Assembly: GCA_903861195.1 (NCBI GenBank)
Contig: CAIOTJ010000268.1
Span: forward strand, 1-64,000
DNA: 64,000 nucleotides
DNA from: an uncultured Planctomycetaceae bacterium
Lineage (GTDB): Bacteria > Planctomycetota > Planctomycetia > Planctomycetales > Planctomycetaceae
Direction of reading: 5' to 3'
The notes below the pieces were generated by a model that was not told where the DNA came from, searched no databases, and saw nothing but the letters and a program-made list of their open reading frames with translations. The translations under genes were made by a program, and so were the position numbers. Below are positions 56,001 to 64,000 of the stretch, in pieces; the stretch's first letter is position 1, and each line of letters begins with the position of its first letter.

Positions 56001-57175
56001 AGCACCACAGCGGCCGTTCCATAGAACGTCAACTTGGTCTTCCATTCAGCCCAACCTTCTCCGCAGTCCTCGTCCCGTTGGCCACCGCCATTCACGGGCA
56101 ACTGAGAGGCCGAGATCTTGCGAGAACGGCGACTGGGCAAGGCGAGTTCCTCCACTGTCTCGCCAGCGGGCACTTCATCGGATTCCGAACGCCGGGTGCC
56201 TCGTTTGGACCCGATCCGGGTCGCTGGAGCAGGGCTGTCAGATAGAATCTGGTTGCTGACACGGTCGCCTCCCTCCTGGATTTCCTTGAGTTCCAGGAGG
56301 AGTTCGGCCGGCGTCTGATACCGCCGCGCGGGATCTTTTTCTGTCATGCGGCGCATGACCGCTGAGACCGCCTCAGGGACCTGCGGGTTTTTGTCGCGTG
56401 GGTCTGGGAAAGGAGTTTTGAAGTGGGCGTGCAGTTTGTTGGTCACCCCTCCTTCTGGAAAGGGAGGGCTGCCGGTGAGCAGGTAATACCACGCGCAGCC
56501 GAGCGAGTAGATGTCGCTGCGGATGTCGGCTGCCTTGCTGTCGCGAGCTTGTTCGGGCGACATGTAGTCGACAGTTCCCACGGTAGTACCAGTTCGGGTG
56601 ATCGAGGTGTCGGCCCCCTCGTCGATAATGCGTGCCAGGCCCATATCGGCCAGTTTCACCATCCCATCTCGACGGATCATCAGGTTGGCGGGCTTGATGT
56701 CGCGGTGGACAATCTTGTGTACCGCCGCGTGCTGCAGGGCCTGTGTCGCCTGTTTGATCACCTCAATTGAACGCTTGACGGGCAGGACGCCGCGTTTCGA
56801 CACCATGTTCGCGAGGTCGGTCCCGTCTACGAATTCCAGTGCGATGAAGAGATACCCATTCGCCTCGCCGGAGTCATGCACGGCGATGATGTTGGGGTGA
56901 TCGAGATGGGCCGCAGCCTGCGCTTCCGACTTAAAACGCCTTACGAGCGTGGGGTTCTCGGCCTTGTCACGCGGCAGAACCTTCAGTGCCACCTGCCGCT
57001 TGAGGACAGTGTCGAAGGCGAGATACACGGCCCCCATGCCTCCCTGTCCAAGTTTCTTGACCAGTTGGTATTTGCCGATCTGCTTGGCCTGGGCGGGTGC
57101 TCCCTCCGCGGCGGGTCCTGCAGGCGGTAAATCTCCACGTGGCGGGTTGGAGTCGGCATTGGCTTCAGAGGACAT
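53066..57175 (-). CDS. Membrane Ser/Thr protein kinase with giant extracytoplasmic beta-helix domain
   Basis: 1369 residues. The N-terminal kinase domain (about 35-295) has the glycine loop KLGQGGMGAVYLAF, Lys in VALKVL, HRDIKPANLM, an unusual DMG (usual DFG) in VKLADMGLAR and the activation-loop MSPEQA. A linker, one membrane helix (KLTFYGTAAVVLVALLSGIT, about 392-412) and an acidic Gly/Glu-rich tract (EEEGEGEGEE) follow. The outer 850 residues contain degenerate parallel beta-helix coils with ALLKFVNTSLELRNVHF-like units. The kinase side is cytoplasmic. Such receptor-like PASTA-free kinases are planctomycete hallmarks; ligand and targets are unknown. MSSEAN is chosen as start since the kinase begins soon after; 49 upstream codons are open. 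Confidence 0.92.
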   Translation of the reverse strand: MSSEANADSNPPRGDLPPAGPAAEGAPAQAKQIGKYQLVKKLGQGGMGAVYLAFDTVLKRQVALKVLPRDKAENPTLVRRFKSEAQAAAHLDHPNIIAVHDSGEANGYLFIALEFVDGTDLANMVSKRGVLPVKRSIEVIKQATQALQHAAVHKIVHRDIKPANLMIRRDGMVKLADMGLARIIDEGADTSITRTGTTVGTVDYMSPEQARDSKAADIRSDIYSLGCAWYYLLTGSPPFPEGGVTNKLHAHFKTPFPDPRDKNPQVPEAVSAVMRRMTEKDPARRYQTPAELLLELKEIQEGGDRVSNQILSDSPAPATRIGSKRGTRRSESDEVPAGETVEELALPSRRSRKISASQLPVNGGGQRDEDCGEGWAEWKTKLTFYGTAAVVLVALLSGITWLALQMNSTVDSGDPTLTEDQLARSRDALAKQGKSISGSSETQGANADTLPAPGRVEDKNRRVGEEEGEGEGEEPTKVAGSPKAVEMSPGSKQVGGGNENEFFGGSQGMGPGSPSANRRQREERAALPRWARELPQVPNRQLVVDPGSNEANVYRSLNQALDDLPAEGARIIVAGTGPFPVKPTQIEGRGRVLIEAARPEDRPLLVLLEPEGPAVHALLKFVNTSLELRNVHFAATVTDYDTLPNDAFLHVTGGDLLARGCSFSAHGIPHKSMAALRISAGDAPSSAAAVPATVGKSQSSTGTPSSNDDVPRQKVLVTDCLVRGHKLSAIWSEAPLADLVVHDSLLVSGSAPALHLDAGALTPELVRQRLTVVASTVVSNTAAVDYSHPTGEEWKCSITSINALFGSPAGEPGSTLFQLAVPAGIQARSSLGKNLTWSSTASTAPGWKMLVRVIQQDAPEANLATSLTQWNLLFGKDSGATDKSFPLRSWPATAVIQPWELPVSQFDRATLRQVGVELEVAGGGPPGCAVGELSAPSLVQLDAVAIQGRRPVAPPGLLGSGGVAGTIKVDLNKQDLGAVLASSQLTTGTTVIASGHGVCQTSPIAIRQAWIRLRFMQMPGKPLVLVPHERKQAAGENDAIITVTQGGLDLQGAALNIAAPGYRGALPRWLISAFDSDLVVRNCRLQGSLNDTGNQRKGLVQFRRLESPTAPQARPFQAEPLAYLWLEDCQLVGNGRLIDADVAQRVVHLRRSIALSRNTVLNLVLSESAGLEGTVDLSQCTFSAGETYLALENPLVGGSGQTRLKFFSDRCVFGPNIGVGDQSRPLTLLSAPAHALAGGQLQWWEMLNGYSTDVECFLRDSANEPERQEFTTTWIARWTAPNCLSPLSKVDGVRWAKPIPTKPADLEDVETAQFALHANCLAAVWDGGTRAIGAPLDVLRIPSPQSALQLPTEGRRLTPGRTLNSSDGF

Positions 57176-57532
57176 CGGGTCTGCGATCAGCGAGGGGGTA
57201 TGGTCGGGACCGGGAACGACATCACACAAGCGCGAGTATACGGGGCTGAAAAGGGGGGAGTCCATAAAGGCTGCCCAGCCTTCGCCTGCGATCCGGGGCC
57301 CCTTACAATTCCCAAATGGCAAATCGGTGGGCAGACAGCCAACTTTGAGCCCCGCTCAGGCTGGGGTAACCCGATACAGGTTCCGAGGCAACCGCTGCCT
57401 GTCGTCGGTGCAATCACGGGAGCCCCTACCAGGGAGGTGCCTGAGCCAATTCCTGTGTAGTCTGATTGAGTTGCCATTTCATTCACAGAATGGCAACCGC
57501 ATTGGTTTCCGGATTCTTCCGAGAGGAACTTC
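57176..57532. other. Divergent promoter region between the giant kinase and adenine deaminase
   Basis: 357 bases. It carries the inverted repeat at 57471-57496 (listed separately) and a Gly/Glu tract encoded as CCCT repeats is in the neighbouring kinase, not here. Short frames cross it without domains. Both promoters must lie here. Confidence 0.6.
57471..57496. promoter_or_regulatory. Perfect 8-bp inverted repeat upstream of adenine deaminase
   Basis: TTGCCATT (57471-57478) and AATGGCAA (57489-57496) are exact inverse complements with a 10-base gap, one helical turn between half-site centres of about 18 bases. The end is 36 bases before the deaminase ATG. This is the shape of an operator for a dimeric HTH repressor. 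It could also fold as a leader hairpin. Confidence 0.5.
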
Positions 57533-58570
57533 ATGTCCATCGATTATGGGGCCGACGTTCTGGGTAACCTCGCCGATCTGGTCCTCCGGGCTCCCAAGGC
57601 CGAATTGCATCTGCACATCGAGGGGACTCTCGAGCCGGAAATGGCCTTTGAAATAGCGCGCCGTAACGGAGTTCCGCTTCCCTTCGTCGGCCCCCGTGAG
57701 ATGCGTCAGGCGTACACCTTCCACGATCTGCAAAGTTTTCTGGAGATCTACTATACAGCGGCGGCTGTGCTACGAACCGAAGATGATTTTCATGACCTGG
57801 CCTGGGCCTACCTGCAAAGGGCCCGGGCTGACAACGTGGTACGGGCCGAGATTTTTTTCGATCCGCAGGCGCACACGAGTCGAGGGATCTCCTTCGAGAC
57901 GGTCGTCCGGGGACTGACGAGGGCGATTGAGCGGGCACGGGTTGAGCTGCAGATGTCGGCTGCTCTGATCATGTGCTTCCTCAGGCACCTGACGCAGCGC
58001 GAGGCTTTCGAAACGTTGGAGCAGGCGCTGCCGTTCCGCCAGCACTTCATTGGCGTGGGACTGGACTCGGGAGAGCGGAACAATCCCCCTGAGAGATTCA
58101 CCGAAGTCTTCTCGCGTTGCCGCTTGCTGGGGCTGCATGCGGTAGCCCATGCCGGTGAAGAAGGTCCTGCGGCGTTCGTGTCCGGGGCGCTGGATGCCTT
58201 GAAGGTGGAACGGATCGATCATGGGGTCCGCTGCCTGGAAGACCGGGCCCTTGTTGCCCGACTTATGCGGGAAAGAATCCCGCTGACGGTCTGTCCCTTG
58301 TCGAATATCAAATTGCGTGTCTTTGAGAAATTGTCCCGGCACAATCTGCCCAAGTTACTGGCGGCTGGGCTGCGGGCCAGTGTTCACTCTGACGATCCCG
58401 CCTACTTTGGCGGCTATGTGAACGACAATCTCCGCAGTTCCCTGACCGCGTTGCCGCTAACCCGGGACGATGCCCACACCTTGCTCCGCAATAGCCTCGA
58501 GTCGAGTTTCCTGGAGACATCACAGAAGGCTCCCCACCTGGAACGGTTGGAGGAGATGTTCGCCCGGTGA
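57533..58570 (+). CDS. Adenine deaminase (adenosine deaminase family)
   Basis: 345 residues. Converts adenine to hypoxanthine (or adenosine to inosine) with a bound metal. The metal site is HLHIEGTLEPEM (HxH) with His in HAGEEGP, RIDHGVR and the SVHSDDPAYFGG Asp pair. GLDSGERNNPP and PLTVCPLSN are diagnostic of the adenine- rather than adenosine-specific branch (yeast Aah1, Pseudomonas PA0148-like), which has IEGT where ADA has LDGS. ATG 57533 follows GAGAGGAACTTC, a good ribosome binding site, and an inverted repeat 36 bases upstream may regulate it. Confidence 0.9.
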   Translation: MSIDYGADVLGNLADLVLRAPKAELHLHIEGTLEPEMAFEIARRNGVPLPFVGPREMRQAYTFHDLQSFLEIYYTAAAVLRTEDDFHDLAWAYLQRARADNVVRAEIFFDPQAHTSRGISFETVVRGLTRAIERARVELQMSAALIMCFLRHLTQREAFETLEQALPFRQHFIGVGLDSGERNNPPERFTEVFSRCRLLGLHAVAHAGEEGPAAFVSGALDALKVERIDHGVRCLEDRALVARLMRERIPLTVCPLSNIKLRVFEKLSRHNLPKLLAAGLRASVHSDDPAYFGGYVNDNLRSSLTALPLTRDDAHTLLRNSLESSFLETSQKAPHLERLEEMFAR

Positions 58571-58722
58571 ATGAATTGTTTAGTTTGACGCGGCTCGGCT
58601 CATGAGATTGGGGACGCACTCGTCGAATGCTTGCGGACTTGGCCTTTCGTGGTATAGAGACAGTGTTGGTCGATCAGTCGTTTGTCATTCCGGATACCGT
58701 CGCTGGCACAGGAGCACCATCG

Positions 58723-59584
58723 ATGCTGAAACGACTCTGTTACCTGTTCTTGGGCGCTATCTGCCTCCCAATGACCGCTATGGGAATCGACTATCCCTAT
58801 CAGACGAACGAGTCTCAAAAGTCTGGATGGCCGCTGACCCCCGAGGAGCGGGCCTTCATTGTCGAGAAGCCCGAATTCGAACGCCGCCCAGGAAAAGAGG
58901 CGAAAAACACCTTCCACACCTCTGGCCCCTGGTCCCCTGTGCTGGGCATTTTGGCGGTGATACCTGGCTGAAATTACACGATGCGCATGTGCGGACGATA
59001 CATGGCAGTCGGGGCCCCCTTGATGTCTTGCTGGTCGGTGACAGCATCACTATTCACTGGGGCGATTCCTGGAAGCGTCATTTCCCGGAACTCAAGGCGG
59101 TGAACATTGGCATTGGGGGAGACAAGACGCAGAACGTGCTGTGGCGGCTCGATCATCGCGCTGTCGAGGGATTGCAGCCGCGTTTCATCGTCTTGATGAT
59201 CGGCAACAACAATATGTTTTTCACCCCCGAGACGGGCATCGAGCCGGCCGCCCGGGGGATCACCCTGTGTGTACGGAATCTGCGTGAAAGATTTCCCCGG
59301 GCGAAGGTCGTGGTCGCCAAGATTCTCCCGGCCCACGCACCGGGGAATCGCTTTTACGAGGATATTCGCAAGACCAACGCGGCCCTCGATGTCGAGAAGC
59401 TCGACCAGGATCCCCAGGTTGCTCTGCTCGATTTCTGGAGCGAGTTCATTCAAGCCGACGGCACACTCCGGAAGGAGTTGTGTTCTGCCGATGGCATCCA
59501 TTTGTCACCCGCGGGATACGCAATCTACGCATCGGATACTCAATCTACGCATCACGGCTCAAGCCGTTGCTTGAGCCGCACTAA
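58723..59584 (+). pseudogene. SGNH hydrolase gene broken by a 1-bp deletion and a 20-bp duplication
   Basis: From ATG 58723 (AGGAGC upstream) a signal peptide (MLKRLCYLFLGAICLPMTAM) and ERRPGKEAKN are read in one frame. One missing base near 58906-58911 shifts to HLPHLWPLVPCAGHFGGD, VLLVGDSITIHWGDSW (block I, Ser), IGIGGDKTQNVLWRLDHRA, MIGNNNMFFTP and GIHLSPAGYAIYAS, all expected of a planctomycete SGNH esterase. Then a tandem duplication at 59514-59553 shifts the frame before the final RLKPLLEPH and TAA at 59582. Repairing both gives a full-length family member of about 280 residues. Possibly a very recent pseudogene or sequencing error. Confidence 0.9.
59514..59553 (+). repeat. 20-bp tandem duplication inside the broken SGNH gene
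   Basis: GGATACGCAATCTACGCATC is followed at once by GGATACTCAATCTACGCATC, 19 of 20 bases identical. The duplication adds 20 bases and so destroys the last 10 codons of the reading frame. Removing either copy restores the expected C-terminus. Confidence 0.92.
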
Positions 59585-59612
59585 GCGATATTGGTCCGGG
59601 GACCGCGGGTTG

Positions 59613-60695
59613 TCAGGAGACCTTCTTGAGAAACGTGACTCTTCCAGTAGGCACCCATTCGACCACGTAGATGTTTCCTTCGCGGTCAAAGCAGGCGTCG
59701 TGGGGATGGACGAATTTGCCTGCCTCCCAACTTTTGGGATCTTTCCGCAGAGCAAACATGTCTCCCTTGACCCGCTCGGTCCACTGGGGATCGTATCCGA
59801 GATGCACGATCGGGCGATTCTCCAAGTCATAGATCGAGACACGTGCGAACAGGTCGGGCACGAGCAGTTCGGTTCCCTGGATGTCGAAATGCGCGGGAAA
59901 AGTATGTTCGGGCTTGGGGTCCAGCACAAATCCCAGGTGCTGACCATCCAGTGTGAAGTATTGCAGTCGGTTGTTGGCCCGGTCGGCCACCACGAGGCTT
60001 GGGGTACGTCCTGGACGGTTATCTAGGATGATTCCGTGCGGAGTCTGCAGTTGCCCTGGTTCCTTTCCCAACCCGCCCCAGCTGCGGACCCAGCGGGCTT
60101 GGGCATCGAACTGATGCACATAGTGAGAGCCATACCCGTCGACCACGTAGAACCCCCCATCGACTCCAAAGGCGACATTCGTGGGGTTGAACTGACCGAC
60201 TTTCTGGTATTCCTGCGACTCGAAGGGATAGCACAGCTTCCAGATCTGTTCGCCTCCCAGGGTGGTTTTCAGGAACTGACGGTTGTAGACGTCGCACAGG
60301 TACAGGAACTCTTCGTTCCCCTCCTTGCGGATGTCGATCCCGTGGCCACCGTGGTGATACTCCTTGCCGAATGATCTCACTGCCTTGCCCGAGGGGTCGA
60401 AGACTACGACGGAATCCACTGGCTCGGGGGTGTGACTGCGATGCTTGATGTAGACGAAGCCAGCCTCGTCGATGGCGACGCCATGAGTTTCCCCCCAGGC
60501 CAGCCCATCCGGAAGCAGCCCCCAATTGTGATGGCATTCGTATTGGTGGTCCCCCGAACCGACGATCACCGGCTTGCTTCCCGTTTTGTCGGTGGCTCCC
60601 ACGAAGGCGGGGGCGGCGAAAGTGGCTGCTGCCGCGGCGGTTACCTGAAAAAACTGACGTCTCGACGGTGAACCAGCCGGAGGAGAGTGTGGCAT
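59613..60695 (-). CDS. NHL/peptidyl-glycine-monooxygenase-type beta-propeller, Tat-exported
   Basis: 360 residues with a Tat leader (SRRQFFQVTAAAAATFAAPA). The mature part is a six-bladed NHL propeller: WGETHGVAIDEAGFVYIKHR, HGGHGIDIRKEGNEEFLYLC, PTNVAFGVDGGFYVVDGYGS, HGIILDNRP, FVHPHDACFDREGNIYVVEW. NHL propellers bind partners or act as scaffolds; a few are lyases or monooxygenase-related. There is no clear catalytic set. It converges with the decayed SGNH gene across 28 bases and diverges from the S41 peptidase across a G-rich gap. Confidence 0.9.
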   Translation of the reverse strand: MPHSPPAGSPSRRQFFQVTAAAAATFAAPAFVGATDKTGSKPVIVGSGDHQYECHHNWGLLPDGLAWGETHGVAIDEAGFVYIKHRSHTPEPVDSVVVFDPSGKAVRSFGKEYHHGGHGIDIRKEGNEEFLYLCDVYNRQFLKTTLGGEQIWKLCYPFESQEYQKVGQFNPTNVAFGVDGGFYVVDGYGSHYVHQFDAQARWVRSWGGLGKEPGQLQTPHGIILDNRPGRTPSLVVADRANNRLQYFTLDGQHLGFVLDPKPEHTFPAHFDIQGTELLVPDLFARVSIYDLENRPIVHLGYDPQWTERVKGDMFALRKDPKSWEAGKFVHPHDACFDREGNIYVVEWVPTGRVTFLKKVS

Positions 60696-60719
60696 GGTAG
60701 GATCTAGGCCGTGGATGAC

Positions 60720-60746
60720 GGGGGGGAAACGGGGGGGAGGGGCGGG
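60720..60746 (+). promoter_or_regulatory. G-quadruplex-type motif in a divergent promoter
   Basis: Four G-runs in 27 bases on the plus strand: G7, AAAC, G7, A, G4, C, G3. This meets the usual G3+N1-7 rule for a quadruplex. It lies between the NHL gene start (60695) and the S41 peptidase start (60945), so it could affect either promoter. The window is GC-rich, which raises the chance of coincidence. Confidence 0.5.
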
Positions 60747-60944
60747 CCGCCGGGGAAAACACGGCTGCAGTTCCTCGATCTTATGCTCATCCGGAACCGA
60801 CTGCCAACGAACAGGCCGCTACCCAATTCCTGGGAGGGTGACTAGAATCAGCACCGTCAAGGGATTTCGGAAAACTGCCATGTGGCGGTCCGGTCCCGAC
60901 GCTCCGAAACCCGCCTGCCAGTCACTCCGATCGGGAGCCTGTTC

Positions 60945-62387
60945 ATGTCGCGTTGTTGTCTTGTCTGGGTTTTGGTTTGGGGACTTTTGGGGAGTGTTTT
61001 GCAGGATCTTTCCCTGCCCGTTGCCCGGGGACAGGAGAATTCCCCGTCCCCTTCGACTCCCGATGCCCCGGCCATCGAATCGGCCACCAGCGAACAGTAT
61101 TTTGAGCTGATGAGGGTTCTGGCCGACGCATTCGAACAGGTTGACCAGAATTATGTGAAGGAGGTCGACCGCCGTAAGTTGGTCGAGGCGGCCATTCGGG
61201 GCATGATGCGTGAACTCGACCCGTTCTCGAATTACATTAACCCCGACGACTTGGGGAATTTTCGCGACGAAGTTGAGAAAGAATTCGGAGGGATTGGCAT
61301 TCAAGTTGGGTTCGTACCTTCTTCGGGACCGAACCGTAAGCTGGTGGTTTCGGCTCCGCTGCCCGGGACACCGGCGTTCAAGGCGGGAGTACGGCCAGGT
61401 GACACAATTCTCGAAATCAATGGCAAGTCGGTCGAACAGATGGAAATGGCTGACGCTGTCAAGGAAATGCGTGGTCCTGCGGGTGAAGAGGTGACCATCG
61501 GACTGCAGCACACCGGTTCCAACGAGGTAGTGAAGCTGACGATGCAGCGGGCCATCATTGAAGTCCCCACGGTGCTGGGAGATACCCATAAGCCAGACGG
61601 ATCCTGGAACTTCATGCTCGATAACGAACGCAAGGTTGGCTACATCAGGCTCACCGGGTTCAGTCGGCATTCGGCCCGCGAATTGGCCGAGGCTCTGCAG
61701 GAACTCAGCGATGCGGGTATGAAGGGCCTGATCTTCGATCTGCGGTTCAATCCGGGTGGCTTGCTGAATATCGCCGTTGAGATCGCTGATATGTTTATCG
61801 AAGAGGGGAAAATCGTCTCAACGAAGGGCCGCAACACGATCGAGAGACCTGCCATGGCTCGTAAAGAGGGAACTTTGTCCGGGTTCCCCATTGCCGTGTT
61901 GGTCAATCGCTTCTCGGCCTCGGCCAGCGAGATTGTCAGCGCGGCACTGCAGGATCATGATCGGGCTGTGATCGTCGGAGAGCGTACGTATGGCAAGGGA
62001 AGCGTCCAGAACGTGATCGACATGGAGGGGGGGAAGAGCGCCCTCAAGCTGACCACTGCGAGTTACCATCGCCCCAATGGAAAGAACATCCATCGGTTCC
62101 CTGACTCCAAGGAAGAGGATGACTGGGGGGTTCGGCCCAACGAAGGCTACGCGGTCAAGTTCTCGAACGAAGACTTGATCCGCTATGACACTTACCGGCG
62201 TCAGCGCGACGACATCCGAGTGACCGAAGTCCCCAAAGTTGAGTTTACTGATAGCCAGCTTGGCAAGGCCCTGGAGTATATCTCTTCCAAATTGGGTGTG
62301 GCACCTCCGGTTCCACCAGCTGCCGTAGAGTCCAAGCCGGAAGATGCCAAACCCACCGAGACAAAATCTGATAATTCGAACCCGTGA
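60945..62387 (+). CDS. S41 family carboxy-terminal processing peptidase, exported
   Basis: 480 residues from ATG 60945 with GGGAG upstream; the signal peptide is [20 protein letters not shown]. Domains: helical N-terminus ([20 protein letters not shown]), PDZ domain (about 125-205; [30 protein letters not shown]) and the S41 catalytic part with [31 protein letters not shown], catalytic Ser in [13 protein letters not shown] and Lys in [12 protein letters not shown]. CtpA-type enzymes cut periplasmic and lipoprotein C-termini. The stop TGA overlaps the GTG of tsaD (GTGA). Confidence 0.95.
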   Translation: MSRCCLVWVLVWGLLGSVLQDLSLPVARGQENSPSPSTPDAPAIESATSEQYFELMRVLADAFEQVDQNYVKEVDRRKLVEAAIRGMMRELDPFSNYINPDDLGNFRDEVEKEFGGIGIQVGFVPSSGPNRKLVVSAPLPGTPAFKAGVRPGDTILEINGKSVEQMEMADAVKEMRGPAGEEVTIGLQHTGSNEVVKLTMQRAIIEVPTVLGDTHKPDGSWNFMLDNERKVGYIRLTGFSRHSARELAEALQELSDAGMKGLIFDLRFNPGGLLNIAVEIADMFIEEGKIVSTKGRNTIERPAMARKEGTLSGFPIAVLVNRFSASASEIVSAALQDHDRAVIVGERTYGKGSVQNVIDMEGGKSALKLTTASYHRPNGKNIHRFPDSKEEDDWGVRPNEGYAVKFSNEDLIRYDTYRRQRDDIRVTEVPKVEFTDSQLGKALEYISSKLGVAPPVPPAAVESKPEDAKPTETKSDNSNP

Positions 62388-63451
62388 GCAGCTCTTTCCA
62401 ATCGTTGCCACGACGGCTGCTGGCGATCGAGACTTCGTGCGACGAAACTGCCGCCGCAGTAGTTGACGAGCGTCTGCAGGTGCTGTCGAACGTGGTTTCG
62501 TCTCAGACGGGATTGCACAGGCGGTTTGGGGGAGTGGTTCCCGAGGTCGCGTCGCGGGCTCATGTGGAGCATATTCTGCCAGTGGTTGAGCAGGCTCTGA
62601 CAGAAGCTCAGACGTCCCAGGAAGAGCTCGCGGCGATTGCCGTTGTCACACATCCCGGTTTGGTCGGCTCCCTGTTGGTCGGTTTGACGGCCGCCAAAAC
62701 CCTCGCTTTGGTGTTGGATTGTCCTCTGGTTCCTGTTAATCACATCGAAGCCCACCTCTACGCCTGTCGGATGCACGCTGGTCAAGAGATCTTCCCGGCG
62801 ATTGGCCTGGTGGTCTCCGGTGGGCACTGCAACCTCTACGACTGCGCTGGTCCCTGGGATTACGAATTGCTGGGTTCGACAATTGACGACGCTGTGGGTG
62901 AGGCGTTTGACAAGGTCGCCAGCATGTTGGGTTTGGCTTATCCTGGAGGTCCCTCGATCCAGCAAGCAGCCCTCCTGGGAGACGCGAAACGATTTAGGTT
63001 TCCACGGAGCTTCGAAAAGGATCGCGAACGGCTCGAATTCAGCTTCAGTGGTTTGAAGACCGCAGTCCTGTACGAGATCGCCGGGAAGCCTCCCCGCGAG
63101 TACGATCCCCGCTCGCTCGATCCACGATTTGTGGCGGATGTCGCTGCCAGTTTCCAGGTTGCGGCGATTGATGTGCTGGTGGCGAAGGCCCGCCAGGCAC
63201 TGGTCGCCCGAGGACGCAGGACTCTCTGTGTGGGAGGGGGCGTGGCGGCAAACGCCCTGTTGCGCGAGCGTCTGGCCGGGGCGGCCCAGCAGGACGGTTT
63301 CGAGTTGGTGCTGGCCCCGCTGGCCCTGTGCACCGACAACGCGGCCATGTCGGCAATTGCCTGGGAAATGCTGGCGGCGGGGCGGACGGCCGATTTGTCG
63401 GTCGATGTAACGGCGGGACTCGTACGCCGTCGGAATGTGCACTCCAAATAG
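62384..63451 (+). CDS. tsaD: tRNA N6-adenosine threonylcarbamoyltransferase
   Basis: 355 residues. Transfers the threonylcarbamoyl group to A37 of tRNAs that read ANN codons, acting with TsaB and TsaE. Motifs: [16 protein letters not shown], metal-binding NHIEAHLYA (usual HMEGH), [32 protein letters not shown], and [13 protein letters not shown] 62384 overlaps the S41 peptidase stop (GTGA), indicating coupled translation. The start is set by [20 protein letters not shown]; no ATG is available before it. Confidence 0.96.
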   Translation: MSSSFQSLPRRLLAIETSCDETAAAVVDERLQVLSNVVSSQTGLHRRFGGVVPEVASRAHVEHILPVVEQALTEAQTSQEELAAIAVVTHPGLVGSLLVGLTAAKTLALVLDCPLVPVNHIEAHLYACRMHAGQEIFPAIGLVVSGGHCNLYDCAGPWDYELLGSTIDDAVGEAFDKVASMLGLAYPGGPSIQQAALLGDAKRFRFPRSFEKDRERLEFSFSGLKTAVLYEIAGKPPREYDPRSLDPRFVADVAASFQVAAIDVLVAKARQALVARGRRTLCVGGGVAANALLRERLAGAAQQDGFELVLAPLALCTDNAAMSAIAWEMLAAGRTADLSVDVTAGLVRRRNVHSK

Positions 63452-63481
63452 GCTTATGTCTCACCATCCGAGGACCCCGGC

Positions 63482-64000
63482 ATGCACCTGGCTTTGATCA
63501 CGGCGGGTGGGGCCGGAATGTTCTGCGGCTCGTGCATGCACGACAACACACTGGCCCGCGCCCTGCGTGACCAGGGGCACCAAGTCACTCTGATTCCGCT
63601 GTACACGCCCATTCGGGTTGATGAACTGGATGTGAGCGAGCATCGGGTTTTCCTCGGGGGAATCAACGTCTACCTGGCGGGTCGCTGGCCCTGGTGGAGC
63701 CGCCTGCCGCGCTGGTTGAAAGGCTGGCTCGACTCCCCCGCGTTGCTCCGGTTCGTCAGCCGATTCGCCGTTTCTTCCGACGCGCGTGATTTGGGTGATC
63801 TGACAGTCGCTCTGCTGCGCGGGGACCATGGTCCGCATCGAAAGGCGATTGCTGAATTGGTCGATTGGCTGGCGCAGGATCTGCGCCCCGACTGTGTTGT
63901 GCTCAGCAATGCCCTGCTGGCGGGAGTGGTCCCGCGACTGCGACAGTCTTACCGTGGACCGGTCTGGTCGCTGCTGCAGGGCGATGACATCTTCCTCAAC
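63482..64000 (+). CDS. Glycosyltransferase (GT1/GT4-like), cut by the window end
   Basis: 173 codons open to the last base, so the 3' end lies beyond the window. The N-terminal Rossmann half of a GT-B enzyme is visible: MHLALITAGGAGMFCGSCMH with a glycine-rich first loop, ALRDQGHQVTLIPLYTPIRV and DLRPDCVVLSNALLAGVVPR. The FCGSCMHDN motif is typical of a planctomycete glycosyltransferase family of unknown acceptor. It follows tsaD by 30 bases. An overlapping minus-strand frame of 125 codons is a shadow. Confidence 0.88.
   Translation, partial: MHLALITAGGAGMFCGSCMHDNTLARALRDQGHQVTLIPLYTPIRVDELDVSEHRVFLGGINVYLAGRWPWWSRLPRWLKGWLDSPALLRFVSRFAVSSDARDLGDLTVALLRGDHGPHRKAIAELVDWLAQDLRPDCVVLSNALLAGVVPRLRQSYRGPVWSLLQGDDIFLN

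Noticed and set aside
1-64000. CRISPR array, prophage or insertion sequence
   Set aside because: No regularly spaced direct repeats, cas motifs, integrase or transposase found; the only tandem repeat is the 20-bp duplication at 59514.

Overview
The window is a 64 kb piece of a GC-rich bacterial chromosome that reads as a member of the Planctomycetota. This rests on gene content, because no rRNA is present. There are four separate DUF1501 (Tat-exported sulfatase-like) proteins, PQQ-like and NHL propellers with Tat or Sec leaders, a membrane Ser/Thr kinase with a giant extracytoplasmic beta-helix, several SGNH hydrolases, a PQQ-sugar-dehydrogenase/PKD/cytochrome c fusion, an MfnB-like formylfuran phosphate synthase, and long intergenic spacers with weak ribosome binding sites. 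I see no tRNA, rRNA, CRISPR array, prophage or intact transposon.

Layout. 1-3.1 kb: sensor kinase (5' cut), sigma-54 activator and alpha/beta hydrolase as an overlapping operon. 3.2-9.3 kb, minus strand: panD, a sialate O-acetylesterase-like protein, a triple VanZ-like membrane protein, a TolB-like propeller and a DUF1501 protein overlapping by a few bases. 10-18.2 kb, minus strand: a ribosome-hibernation factor that has lost its cold-shock domain, DUF2267, a large exported protein, a YugP-like zinc peptidase, and an SGNH hydrolase paired with an OafA-type acyltransferase. 19-22.2 kb: a 32-residue highly basic ORF with a hairpin behind it, a pectate-lyase-like protein and a PAP2 phosphatase. 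22.2-32 kb: DUF1501, threonine synthase, a beta-CASP metallo-beta-lactamase protein, a LOG-family protein, two esterase/lipases, a Gfo/Idh/MocA oxidoreductase and an Ldh-type oxidoreductase. 32-43.6 kb: DUF1501, PQQ-like propeller, LssY_C protein, the large sugar dehydrogenase, and an operon ending in a prepilin-peptidase-like protein without its second catalytic aspartate. 43.7-50.2 kb: glycosyltransferase-39-like membrane protein overlapping mfnB-like, then typA and two small ORFs. 50.4-59.6 kb: DUF1501, a decayed DUF2271-PepSY pair, the giant kinase, adenine deaminase and a frameshifted SGNH hydrolase. 59.6-64 kb: NHL protein, S41 peptidase overlapping tsaD, and a glycosyltransferase cut by the window end.

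The housekeeping functions (panD, thrC, typA, tsaD, add-like, S41) are scattered among accessory exported and envelope genes. The most notable observation is a set of broken genes whose lesions can be read base by base: HPF-CSD at 10.1 kb, DUF2271/PepSY at 52 kb and SGNH at 59 kb (including a 20-bp tandem duplication). Others are the tiny basic ORF at 19.0 kb, the degenerate prepilin peptidase, the MfnB homologue in a bacterial envelope operon, and structured DNA or RNA in leaders and promoters. Functions are from recognised motifs; no search was run.
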